Below are positions 42,559 to 51,389 of a stretch of DNA of 64,000 nucleotides, in pieces. Numbering within the stretch: position 1 is the first letter of the stretch; the number at the start of each line of letters is the position of its first letter. The notes under the pieces are model-generated. The model was not told the origin of the DNA and did not search any database. It worked only from the letters and a program-made list of their open reading frames with translations. The translations under genes were made by a program, and so were the position numbers. Source of the DNA: Mucilaginibacter aurantiaciroseus (lineage in GTDB: Bacteria > Bacteroidota > Bacteroidia > Sphingobacteriales > Sphingobacteriaceae); the NCBI RefSeq assembly GCF_024055595.1, contig NZ_JAMXOF010000001.1:682001-746000 (forward strand). Direction: 5' to 3'.

Positions 42559-43926
42559 ATGAGTAAAGTATTTACAATAACAGAGGGACTTGAAAACTTA
42601 GGCGCCATGAGCACCGGTGGGCAGGGCTCGGTATATAAAGGCCGCCGCATGGGGCCTGTACTTACGGCCATAAAACTGTTGCCAACACCTATCCATACCG
42701 AAAGTGAGGATGATAAGAACTTCCGCAATTTCCGCAACGAGGTTACCAAACTACAAAAGGTAAACGAGCAGCCAAACCCTAACGTGGTGAAGATATTAAG
42801 CTCGGGTATTACCGATAGCGGCTCTTTCCCCTACATCGAGATGGAGTACATTGAGGGCCCCGACCTTTGCGAACTGCTGAAACCACCCCACGAAAAAATC
42901 TTCATGCTTAAGGAGGTGATCCGCGTGGCAGATCAGCTGGCGAGCGCCCTGGCACATTGCCATAAAGTAGGAGTAAAGCATGGCGATGTTAAAAGCAATA
43001 ATGTAAAATATAACATCCACACCGGTAATTATGTACTACTGGATTTTGGCCTTGCGATAATGAGCGAAGAGCAGCGCCGTACCAGCATCCGCCACGCAGG
43101 AGCTATCGAATTTATGGCCCCCGAGCAGCACGAAGGTAAAATGCTGATGGAAACCGATATTTACAGTTACGGCATTATCCTGTACGAACTGCTAACCGGC
43201 GAAGTGCCGTTCCCGCTTCATGGCGGTGGCGATGCAGGCCGTAACGCGGTGATGCTTGCCCATATAGAAACCCCCGTGCCCGATCTGCTGAACGCCCGTC
43301 GTAAATCGTTGCCCGATAGCTGGGACGATGAAATGAAAGGCCACGAAATGCAGGTACCTAAATGGTTGTTAAACCTGATCGCGAAATGCCTGCAAAAAGC
43401 ACCTAAAGATAGGTTTAGCAATGGTACACAATTGCATGACGCCATAATAAAAGGCAGCATCAGCGCATCTGATGGGTTCGACCTGACGGGAGGGTTAAGC
43501 AATGCCGCCCTGCGTAGCGAGAACGAACGCCTGCATAATCAGTTGATGCTTTACCAACAGGCTGGTCCGCCGCCTGCACAGGTTACAGCCGAACCGGTAG
43601 AAGATGCATCGCGCGTGTCGCTGTCAAAACCATATTATTATACGGTTATAACATTACTGGTGCTGTTCATGGGCTTTTCGGTTTACTCGACTTTGTTGAA
43701 AAAGCAAGGCCCGCCAAAACAGATCAACCAGGATTCGTTACAGAACAGTGACGCGAGCAAAGGCGATACGGGTGTAAACTTCGGCTCCAAATTTCCAACG
43801 GATAACGCGGCAGAAGCGGATAGCATACGCGTAGCAAAGGATACGGTTGTTAAAAAGCCGTTGGTAATACCGCAAAAGCCCGCGCCTGATACGATCAGAA
43901 CAGAGCCGGACACAACAAGTAATTAA
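42559..43926 (+). CDS. Membrane Ser/Thr protein kinase (first of two paralogues)
   Basis: A 455-residue Hanks-type kinase. Kinase domain 1 to about 300: Gly-rich loop STGGQGSVYKG (18-28), Lys39, Glu61, HGDVKSNN at 141-148, DFG 162-164 and APE 187-189. The HRD arginine is replaced by Gly (HGD), so it is a non-RD kinase that should not need activation-loop phosphorylation. A single membrane segment is at about 350-372, with a Pro/Asp-rich tail of about 80 residues outside and no PASTA repeats. It begins the operon with the FHA-like, PP2C and SEDS-PBP genes. The kinase domain is roughly 90% identical by eye to the one at 51382. Confidence 0.93.
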   Translation: MSKVFTITEGLENLGAMSTGGQGSVYKGRRMGPVLTAIKLLPTPIHTESEDDKNFRNFRNEVTKLQKVNEQPNPNVVKILSSGITDSGSFPYIEMEYIEGPDLCELLKPPHEKIFMLKEVIRVADQLASALAHCHKVGVKHGDVKSNNVKYNIHTGNYVLLDFGLAIMSEEQRRTSIRHAGAIEFMAPEQHEGKMLMETDIYSYGIILYELLTGEVPFPLHGGGDAGRNAVMLAHIETPVPDLLNARRKSLPDSWDDEMKGHEMQVPKWLLNLIAKCLQKAPKDRFSNGTQLHDAIIKGSISASDGFDLTGGLSNAALRSENERLHNQLMLYQQAGPPPAQVTAEPVEDASRVSLSKPYYYTVITLLVLFMGFSVYSTLLKKQGPPKQINQDSLQNSDASKGDTGVNFGSKFPTDNAAEADSIRVAKDTVVKKPLVIPQKPAPDTIRTEPDTTSN

Positions 43927-43970
43927 ACCATTAAACATCTGCCGTAAGGCAGTTTTTCTAAGATATATAA

Positions 43971-44915
43971 ATGGCATCAACACCAAATTTTTGGCAACGC
44001 ATAGGGATCCAGGATTGGTTTTTAACCAACGAAAGCACCGAGAAGGCCAAGGCGAAAGCCCTTACGCCCGATACGGTTTACAGCTACATTGTAGAGAAGT
44101 TCCGCGATTCTATTAAAGACCTTTCCTTTGCCGACCGGGTGGTGTTCTACCACGAGTTCATCATCAGTTTTAATGCCGATGATTACAAGGAGTTTGTCGC
44201 CGATAAACAAGGCATCTTCGGCCTCATCGTACAGGAAACGGTTACCAAGTTCTACGAGATATTGAAAGAATACCGCGCGCAGGGTAAAACAGTAAAGCCG
44301 TCGGGCTCTAAATGGGTGTTCCGTTTGGTATCGCACCCGGACTATGCCCGCGGGGATAAAGGCTTCATCGGTAAATTACTACCGGATAATAACCAAAAAG
44401 AGCAGAACCTGCGTGTAACATTCATCCCACGCCAAACGGGTATCGCCCAAACTTTTGATGTAAGCCAGGAAGCTTTAAAAGGCTTTACTTATTACAGCGA
44501 AGGTTATTTCGAGATCCCATACGAGGAGGAACTGGAACCCCAGGAAGCGAAGGCCGCCAAGGCGCAAGCCAATATAGCACGACTGGAAACCATTATACCC
44601 GATCAGCAATTTGCAGGTAAAAAGGTGGAATATTTTATGACGGATGAAGACCTCATCGTATCCGGCAGCGAAGAAACCCGCGAGGATTCTAACATCTTTA
44701 CCATCCCGAGCGATTGGGTGAACGCGCCGCACCTGCACATTAGGTATAACAAGGCCGCTGGTAAATTTTACCTGGCATCGTTTGGCGAAATAACTACATT
44801 GAATGAAGTTGCGGTTGAGCGCAGCGAGATCAACTCACCAAAATGGGTGGAATTGCCCATAAACTCGCGCATGTTGCTGAATGGTATCATTGGACTAAAC
44901 CTGTTTAAAGCATAA
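43971..44915 (+). CDS. FHA-like protein (degenerate), FhaA-type arrangement
   Basis: A 314-residue cytosolic protein without a confident family. The C-terminal part (about 215-310) resembles an FHA fold: VNAPHLHIRYNKAAGKFYLA aligns in pattern with the SRQHARIEWNNDAGRFMLF core of the FHA protein at 50598, but the GR and Ser of the phosphothreonine site are absent. The N-terminal half (KWVFRLVSHPD near 114) also parallels the N-terminal half of that protein. I infer a divergent FHA paralogue acting as a scaffold. It lies between kinase and phosphatase genes; its stop overlaps the next small gene by one base. Confidence 0.7.
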   Translation: MASTPNFWQRIGIQDWFLTNESTEKAKAKALTPDTVYSYIVEKFRDSIKDLSFADRVVFYHEFIISFNADDYKEFVADKQGIFGLIVQETVTKFYEILKEYRAQGKTVKPSGSKWVFRLVSHPDYARGDKGFIGKLLPDNNQKEQNLRVTFIPRQTGIAQTFDVSQEALKGFTYYSEGYFEIPYEEELEPQEAKAAKAQANIARLETIIPDQQFAGKKVEYFMTDEDLIVSGSEETREDSNIFTIPSDWVNAPHLHIRYNKAAGKFYLASFGEITTLNEVAVERSEINSPKWVELPINSRMLLNGIIGLNLFKA

Positions 44916-45019
44916 TGGGTATGTCGCAAATATTATCTATAGGCCTGTTGGCAATAGGGTTTTGCCTGTTGGTAACCCATTTTATTGATATTAAAAAATC
45001 CGGTAAACGCAATGGCTGA
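44915..45019 (+). CDS. 34-residue single-pass membrane peptide
   Basis: A short gene: ATG at 44915 overlaps the TAA of the FHA-like gene (TAATG), and its TGA at 45017 lies inside the start of the PP2C gene (ATG at 45012). The product begins MGMSQILSIGLLAIGF, has one hydrophobic helix (about residues 5-23) and a basic tail (IKKSGKRNG). Overlap at both ends indicates translational coupling, which argues for a real gene. It may be a small membrane cofactor of the phosphatase or the SEDS-PBP enzyme. Confidence 0.6.
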   Translation: MGMSQILSIGLLAIGFCLLVTHFIDIKKSGKRNG

Positions 45020-46475
45020 AAACTATTTTGGATTAACCGACACAGGCAAGGTACGTACCAATAACGAGGATGCCTTTATCACCCAAAAGGTGATGGGCGG
45101 CCGCATGTTACTGGCTTCGGTAATTGATGGGGTGGGTGGCTACAATGGCGGCGAAGTTGCTGCCGCGATAGCAAAAGATGTTTTTATTGAGCGGCTGAGC
45201 GGCCTGCAGGGCGAGATCATCCCCGGGATGATAGATGCCTTTAAACTGGCAAGCACCCAGATCTCCGACAAAAAGGCAAGCGACAAAGACCTGGAAAGTA
45301 TGGCTTGCGTAGCTACCATTGCTTTGGTAGATGTGGAGCATAACCAGTTTTTTTACGCCCACGTTGGCGATACCCGTTTGTATCTGCTGCGCGATAATTC
45401 GTTGGTGAAGATCTCTAAAGACCATTCCTTTGTAGGTTTCCTGGAAGACAGCGGAAGGTTGACTGAAACCGCGGCCATGAACCATCCTAAGCGTAACGAG
45501 ATCAATAAGGCCCTTGGTTTTACCAGCCAGATAGATACCGACGAAAGTTTTATCGAAACAGGGCAGTCGCCTTTTTTGCCGGGCGATATGCTGTTACTGT
45601 GCAGCGATGGCCTGACGGACCTGGTAGATAAAACGGCTATCCTGGATATCATCACTCAAAACATTCCTTTGCAGGAAAAGGCTATCCAGCTAATCAATAC
45701 AGCTAATGATAACGGTGGTAGCGATAATGTTACGGTTGTATTGGTACAAAACGATAAACCGCAGCAACGCCCGCAGGTTACCATGCCGGTATCATCGCCC
45801 GTAAAGAGGAATGATGAAACCGATGATGGGATAACTTCAGTCCGTAACCAACCCAAATCCGAATCACGACCACAAACCGAACCACCTATGGCTCAACATA
45901 AAAGTAATGGCTTAACCATTTTGCTTGGGCTGCTGTGCCTGGTGTTTTTAGCTACCAGCATTTGGCTGTACATGTCTAAACAACCTGCTGGCAAACCAAC
46001 CGCGCAATCGGGTACGCCTACAGAAAAGCTACGCAATGGCGATGAAGTTAAATTGCAGGATGCCATTGATGCCTTTAAAGGAGATACATTGGTATTGTCT
46101 GATACATTATTCAAGAAAACCATAGTGCTTACCGATACACTGCACATCGACCAGGATACTTTATACATCCGCGTGAAGGGCGATATTGTTTTGCAGCGTG
46201 ATACGGCCTACAAAGGCCCGGCTTTAGCTGTTGGTAAGGATAGTAAGGTCATCGTTTTAGAGAATTTTAAGTTTGAGGGTTTTGATACGGCCATCGATCT
46301 GCAAAACACGGCTTTCTCTTTAAAAAACACACAGTTTATGAACTGCCGCCTGCCGGTTCAGCGTAAGTACGAACTGCTTGCAGATAAACCCGTAACCGCC
46401 TATTTCCCAGCTACAAAAGTTAACCCGCAAACTGCTAAACCTCAAACCCCTGCCAAGCCAAATGGAGCCCGATAA
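45012..46475 (+). CDS. Membrane PP2C-type Ser/Thr phosphatase (PstP-like)
   Basis: A 487-residue protein. I use MAENYFGLTDTG (45012) because the PP2C fold starts there. Metal-site residues: Asp20 (RTNNEDAF), Asp39-Gly40 (VIDGVGG), Asp199 (LCSDGLTDL) and Asp238 (GGSDNVTVV). A Pro/Ser-rich linker leads to one membrane helix (301-321). The extracytoplasmic part (345-460) has short repeated strand patterns (DTLVLSDTLF, TIVLTDTLHI, DTLYIRVKGD) like a right-handed beta-helix. It would reverse the kinases' action. Its end overlaps the SEDS-PBP gene by 14 bases. PstP of actinobacteria has the same topology and neighbours. Confidence 0.92.
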   Translation: MAENYFGLTDTGKVRTNNEDAFITQKVMGGRMLLASVIDGVGGYNGGEVAAAIAKDVFIERLSGLQGEIIPGMIDAFKLASTQISDKKASDKDLESMACVATIALVDVEHNQFFYAHVGDTRLYLLRDNSLVKISKDHSFVGFLEDSGRLTETAAMNHPKRNEINKALGFTSQIDTDESFIETGQSPFLPGDMLLLCSDGLTDLVDKTAILDIITQNIPLQEKAIQLINTANDNGGSDNVTVVLVQNDKPQQRPQVTMPVSSPVKRNDETDDGITSVRNQPKSESRPQTEPPMAQHKSNGLTILLGLLCLVFLATSIWLYMSKQPAGKPTAQSGTPTEKLRNGDEVKLQDAIDAFKGDTLVLSDTLFKKTIVLTDTLHIDQDTLYIRVKGDIVLQRDTAYKGPALAVGKDSKVIVLENFKFEGFDTAIDLQNTAFSLKNTQFMNCRLPVQRKYELLADKPVTAYFPATKVNPQTAKPQTPAKPNGAR

Positions 46476-49400
46476 GATCCAAACGGAAACCCGCTGGAAG
46501 GAGAGGGGTTTCCTGTTGCTAATAAGCGTATTATTTGTATTTCTTTTCTTTAGACTATATACCGTTGTGCAAACACGTTTTGCCGATGTGGATAAGCGCC
46601 TGCAGGATGGCACGATGATCAACCTGAACGCGCCTGATCCCGCCGGGCAGCTAAAAACCTTGTTGACCAAAGGCTATTATTTTGAAGATAAGCGCGACAT
46701 TAACCTCATTACCCAAAAAGTTGCCTACAATATAGGCACCGGGCAAAAAATTGATAACATAGGCGAGTTAAACAAGCGCAAGTATTTTATTGCTGCCGAT
46801 GACGCCTTCCAGCAAGGCGGCGAGTCGTTTAAGGCGCGTGTTGCTGCTTCGCGATCTTTATTGGGATATACAGGTGAGGATTCCACGTTGTTTGTAAACG
46901 AGCGTAGCAACCCGATAAAAGTACCCCATGTTACCGACCTGGCGATGGGCGGGTACAGTATTAGCGGTATCATCACCAATAAAAAGCAACCTATTGCCGG
47001 CGTGCTGGTTCGCATGGATATGATATTGCCGCAGGATAGCATTTTTACCGATGAAGAACTTGACGAATTAAAACCATTTACTGAGACTGGTAATGGTTAT
47101 AAAAAAACTTTCCTGCCCGATAGTGCCGGCAAAAAACGCCTGCAGGCCTTAACCGCCTATGCCCGTACCAATGAGCAAGGCATTGCCGAATTTAAAAATC
47201 TACCCGGGGGCAAGGCCTTTAAAATATTGCCCTTACAACCCGGCTTTCAGTTTGGTACATCGCAGGGCGTGCAAAATTTGGATGATGACGTGAGTTTAAC
47301 GTTTAACCAGGCGCCACATACCATCAGGCTTTTTTCTACCCGCGATTTTAATATCCTGAAGAAGGAAAAATCCCTTATTATTCGTACCCCGGTTGAGTTT
47401 AATAAGTGGTTCCTAATTATTTCGTGCGTGTTTATCGGGGCTTTCCTGTTTGTACATATCCTGCTGTCGTGGAAGTTTAGCACTTCAGATCAGTTGATAC
47501 TGCCTGTGGTGATGATCCTTACCGGCTTGTCTTTCCTCACCTTATTAAGTTTACAAGACCCGCTTCGCGATCGGTTTTTGGCTAAAGATATGCTGGTTTT
47601 TCTCGGTATTGGTTTGGTAGCCATGCTGGTGATGCTGCAATTAAAACTACGCCGCTTTACACCCGATTCGTGGATCTACCGCATGCTGATATTTAAAAAC
47701 AACCGCAACGCGGCAAACGGCTGGCCTTGGGTGGTACTGGCGGCTACGCTACTGGCCATGACCATCAAATTTGGTACAGGTCCTGAAGGTAGCGGCGTTA
47801 AGGTTAACCTCTTTGGTTTCCAACCCAGCGAGATCGTAAAATATCTTATCATCCTTTTCCTGGCGGGCTTTTTTGCCGCCAACGAAAAACTGATCAGCGA
47901 ATACACCAGCTGGAGCAAACGCTGGTCTTTCTTCTCCTTCGCGCTGGTAGCTATTTTGGTAACGCTGCTGCTGTTCCTTTTACTGGGCGACTTGGGCCCG
48001 GCGATGGTGGTGTGTTTTACCTTCATTGTGCTATTCTCCTTCTCCCGTGGCGATTTTATGTTCATGGCGGGGGCGGTGGTGCTGTACGTTATTGTATCGT
48101 GGGTGGTGAAGAACGTTTGGCTTTCGGCATTGATAACCGCGGCTATCGCGGCGCTATTCATGCTGTTTAAACGCAAGCAATTGAGCGAATCGGCAATGAT
48201 GGTACTCATCATTATGGCCGCATTTTTAACCATCGACCAAATCCCTTATTTAGGCAAACTATTTCCCGGCCCGGTACAAAGGTTGGTAGATCGTAAGGCC
48301 ATTTGGCAGGATGCCTGGAATAACGAGGTTTACGGTGGCGACCAGGTAGCAAACGGCCTTTGGGCTATGAGCAGCGGCGGCGTAAGCGGCCAGGGAGTAG
48401 GTGAGGGCTTTGCTAAAACCATCCCCGAGGCGCATACCGATATGATCTTACCATCAATGGGCGAGGAGTTTGGGTGGACGGGTATCGTCTGCATTTTCGT
48501 GCTGTTTTTGGTTTACCTGCATCGTTCCATCCTCATTGGGCGGCGAACAGGTACACCGTTCCTGTTCTATTTATGCGCTGGGATAGGCGTTTCTACCTTT
48601 GTGCAGTTTCTGCTCATTGCGGGTGGTTCAACGGGTGCATTGCCTTTATCGGGCGTTTCGCTGCCATTTCAGAGTTATGGAGGGTCGTCGTTGGTGGCAA
48701 ACTTGATGGCTTCGGGCTTTTTGCTCTCCGCATCATTGGTGAGGGGTACGCCGGTTCAAATGAATTATATATCGCGCCAGCAGGATAAAAACCTGGTGCC
48801 TGCCTTGATAGCCGCCTTTGTTGCGGTTACGTTATTAACGGTTAACGTATCGCGCTATTTGTCTAATAATAAAAAATGGGTGGTTCAACCTGCTTTGGTA
48901 GCCGATAAAAGCGGCGCCAGAATGTTTAGTTATAACCCGCGGATAGCCATATTGATGAACAGGCTGCAAGCCGGCGATTTGTATGACCGTACCGGTACGC
49001 TACTGGCAACCAGCAAGCCCGAAATGGTTAAAAAACAGCATCGTAAACTGGTATTGGCCGGAGCGCAGGATTATAATATCGATTCTGCCATGCACAAGCG
49101 GTTAGACAGGTATTACCCGTTTGATGCGCAAATGTTCTTTTGGACGGGCGATGCCAATACAGGCGTTTTTAACGGTAGCCCTAACGGTTACTTTGCCGAG
49201 TACGAACACGCAGCAGAACTGCGTGGATTTAAAATGCCTACAGAGAAATACAACGTGACTGCCAACCGCTACCAGGAAGACCGCTTTTTGGCGCGTGGCG
49301 TAAAAGAAATGGCAGTGGTGAAGAAGGACTACAGCGAGATAGCGCCATTACTCATTGCGGGCATTAACAGCAAGGAGGTGAAAGCTTTTAAAAACCGTAA

Positions 49401-50532
49401 CAGGGATGTTAAGCTGACGATGGATGCAGGCCTGCAAACCAGTATCCAAAACTCTATGGCAACGGACACTTCTCTGTTGGATAACCGCGTGTCTGTTGTG
49501 GTGATGGAATCTAACACGGGCGATGTGCTTACATCCGCCAATTACCCGTTGCCGCCCGTGCATGATTGGGAAAAGCTTACCATGAGTTATTACGATCAAA
49601 ACCAGCTTTCGCAATGGACAACCACGCAAGATCTTGGTTTTACCCTCGCAACGCAACCGGGCTCAACGGCAAAACTGGCTACATCTATCGCATCGTTCAA
49701 TAAACTGGGGCTGGCAGCTGTCGATAAAAAGTACAACGTAGAAAGTTACGAGCGCATCCGTACCAAAGGTTTGGAGCCCGATGAAACGGGATTGATCACC
49801 TTGGAACGTGCCGTTGCCAAATCAAACAACGTATATTTCATCAAACTCGCCAACCAGGAGCATTTGCAGGAAGATATGGCTACCGTATATTTAAAAACGG
49901 GCATGTTCCTGCATGGAGTGGGTGGTTATTATTATGGCCGTGGTAAAGAGAACGCCGCGCAGGAAGAAAAATGGCGCGAGCTATGGCGCAAAACTGAGTT
50001 TAACACCAAACCGAAATATAACCCGGATAATATCCGTAAAACCCGTGCAAAGGGTATCTCGGGTATGGCATGGGGCCAGGGTGAGTTGATAGCTACACCG
50101 GCATCTGTCGCGCGGATGGCATCAGGCATTGCCAATCATGGTACTATTCTGCCGAACAGGTATGTGTTAAAGGTAGCTGATTCGGCAACCAAGGTTAAGC
50201 CAGGGATTAAATTGACTAACGATCCAAAATACGCGGCATTGCTTCGCCAATATATGATAGAGCAAAGCGCGCCAAAGGAATGGATACTGGGCCTTGCGGT
50301 AGCAGGTAAAACCGGTACGCCCGAGAGGATCTGGAAGAAACAGCAGATAAATGATGGCTGGTACGTTTTTTTTGCGCCGAAGGCGGATGGAAGCGGAAAT
50401 ATGGTGGTTTGTGTGCGGATAGAATCGACAAAAGGGTCATCAGATGCAGTACGATTGGCTGCAAAGCACGTAATTCCGTTCCTGAAAGAAAAAGGATACA
50501 TTAAAAGTATTAAAGAGCAAACAAGTGAATAA
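46462..50532 (+). CDS. Single-chain SEDS glycosyltransferase-class B penicillin-binding protein fusion (RodA/FtsW-PBP)
   Basis: A 1356-residue bifunctional peptidoglycan synthase. Order: one membrane helix (about 15-35); a periplasmic region to about 310 with a carboxypeptidase-regulatory-like part (SISGIITNKKQPIAGVLVRM near 166); a SEDS polytopic domain (about 315-765) with the loop GVGEGFAKTIPEAHTDMILP and catalytic-type Asp660; a membrane helix near 779-797; a PBP dimerisation-like stretch (GDLYDRTGTLLAT, 838-850); and a transpeptidase domain with Ser1068/Lys1071 (GSTAKL), SNN 1121-1123 and KTGT 1283-1286. RodA and its PBP are normally separate proteins. Both enzyme sites look intact. Overlap with the PP2C gene suggests control by Ser/Thr phosphorylation. 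Confidence 0.93.
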   Translation: MEPDKIQTETRWKERGFLLLISVLFVFLFFRLYTVVQTRFADVDKRLQDGTMINLNAPDPAGQLKTLLTKGYYFEDKRDINLITQKVAYNIGTGQKIDNIGELNKRKYFIAADDAFQQGGESFKARVAASRSLLGYTGEDSTLFVNERSNPIKVPHVTDLAMGGYSISGIITNKKQPIAGVLVRMDMILPQDSIFTDEELDELKPFTETGNGYKKTFLPDSAGKKRLQALTAYARTNEQGIAEFKNLPGGKAFKILPLQPGFQFGTSQGVQNLDDDVSLTFNQAPHTIRLFSTRDFNILKKEKSLIIRTPVEFNKWFLIISCVFIGAFLFVHILLSWKFSTSDQLILPVVMILTGLSFLTLLSLQDPLRDRFLAKDMLVFLGIGLVAMLVMLQLKLRRFTPDSWIYRMLIFKNNRNAANGWPWVVLAATLLAMTIKFGTGPEGSGVKVNLFGFQPSEIVKYLIILFLAGFFAANEKLISEYTSWSKRWSFFSFALVAILVTLLLFLLLGDLGPAMVVCFTFIVLFSFSRGDFMFMAGAVVLYVIVSWVVKNVWLSALITAAIAALFMLFKRKQLSESAMMVLIIMAAFLTIDQIPYLGKLFPGPVQRLVDRKAIWQDAWNNEVYGGDQVANGLWAMSSGGVSGQGVGEGFAKTIPEAHTDMILPSMGEEFGWTGIVCIFVLFLVYLHRSILIGRRTGTPFLFYLCAGIGVSTFVQFLLIAGGSTGALPLSGVSLPFQSYGGSSLVANLMASGFLLSASLVRGTPVQMNYISRQQDKNLVPALIAAFVAVTLLTVNVSRYLSNNKKWVVQPALVADKSGARMFSYNPRIAILMNRLQAGDLYDRTGTLLATSKPEMVKKQHRKLVLAGAQDYNIDSAMHKRLDRYYPFDAQMFFWTGDANTGVFNGSPNGYFAEYEHAAELRGFKMPTEKYNVTANRYQEDRFLARGVKEMAVVKKDYSEIAPLLIAGINSKEVKAFKNRNRDVKLTMDAGLQTSIQNSMATDTSLLDNRVSVVVMESNTGDVLTSANYPLPPVHDWEKLTMSYYDQNQLSQWTTTQDLGFTLATQPGSTAKLATSIASFNKLGLAAVDKKYNVESYERIRTKGLEPDETGLITLERAVAKSNNVYFIKLANQEHLQEDMATVYLKTGMFLHGVGGYYYGRGKENAAQEEKWRELWRKTEFNTKPKYNPDNIRKTRAKGISGMAWGQGELIATPASVARMASGIANHGTILPNRYVLKVADSATKVKPGIKLTNDPKYAALLRQYMIEQSAPKEWILGLAVAGKTGTPERIWKKQQINDGWYVFFAPKADGSGNMVVCVRIESTKGSSDAVRLAAKHVIPFLKEKGYIKSIKEQTSE

Positions 50533-50597
50533 GGCTTGGGTTTAACATAATATAAAACGATTTTTAGGGTTCAATATAAGTAGTACAGCGCAGCATT

Positions 50598-51389
50598 ATG
50601 TTCAATTTGTTTAAAAGTGATAAAGCCGACAGGCCTGCTGATGTGAAAAGCATCCGTTATGAATTGTTACAATTTATCAAACAGGAACTGCAAAAGGCCG
50701 AAGGCGGAGAAGGCGGCAACATTAAAGGATTAACCCTTTACGTGAACGCTCCCACGTCTGACATCCCCATGTACGAGGCTTCTGTTTATACTGAAGAACC
50801 CGAAGTTTTTAAAGACGAGGTACAGCGCATTGCAGATGATTATGCCGTAAACCTGCCCGAAAGGTGGCTGATGGAGGTGGTTTTTACAGAGGAATTTCCA
50901 CCGGAGGCGATCAGGGCTACCAAGCTTGACGCGGCGTTTTTTATCAAAACAAGTAAGAATTTTATCAAGCAAAGCGCTACTGCTTATATCCGCCCTTTAA
51001 GCGGCGAAACCGAGCAGAAAGAATATCAGTTAACGTCCGAAGGGGAGAAGATCCACATTGGCAGGGATAAAAAAGCGCAGGGCGATGACGGGTTCTTTCG
51101 CACCAATCATATCGCGTTCCCCAGCGAAAGCCAAAGCGATGGCAATAAATATGTGAGCCGCCAGCATGCCCGCATCGAATGGAATAATGACGCGGGCAGG
51201 TTTATGCTTTTTGCGGATGAAGGCGGCGTACCACCACGAAATAAGATCAAGATCCGTTCAGAAAAAAGTGAAGATATTATTAAACTGACATCTACCCATA
51301 TTGGCCACCAATTACAGGAAGGCGACCAGATCATACTGGGCGAATCGGCAGTGTTAGAGTTTAGTTACCAACCGGCAGCAAATGAGTAA
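50598..51389 (+). CDS. FHA-domain protein
   Basis: A 263-residue cytosolic protein. The C-terminal FHA domain (about 142-260) has the phosphothreonine-binding landmarks GR at 155-156 (IHIGRDKK) and SxxH at 187-190 (VSRQHARIEW). The N-terminal 130 residues form a separate alpha/beta region (LPERWLMEVVF near 86) in the position of DUF3662 in actinobacterial FhaA; homology is not certain. It overlaps the second kinase gene by 8 bases. Probably reads phosphorylation by that kinase and recruits a wall-synthesis partner. Confidence 0.9.
   Translation: MFNLFKSDKADRPADVKSIRYELLQFIKQELQKAEGGEGGNIKGLTLYVNAPTSDIPMYEASVYTEEPEVFKDEVQRIADDYAVNLPERWLMEVVFTEEFPPEAIRATKLDAAFFIKTSKNFIKQSATAYIRPLSGETEQKEYQLTSEGEKIHIGRDKKAQGDDGFFRTNHIAFPSESQSDGNKYVSRQHARIEWNNDAGRFMLFADEGGVPPRNKIKIRSEKSEDIIKLTSTHIGHQLQEGDQIILGESAVLEFSYQPAANE

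Noticed and set aside
42559..43926. PASTA-type (PknB/PrkC) kinase
   Set aside because: The extracytoplasmic tail is short, Pro/Asp-rich and has no PASTA repeat, although the operon resembles pknB loci.
47676..48233. Antisense open frame (about 185 codons) inside the SEDS domain
   Set aside because: It is the complement of membrane-helix coding sequence, with a Ser/Thr/Lys-rich product and no motif.
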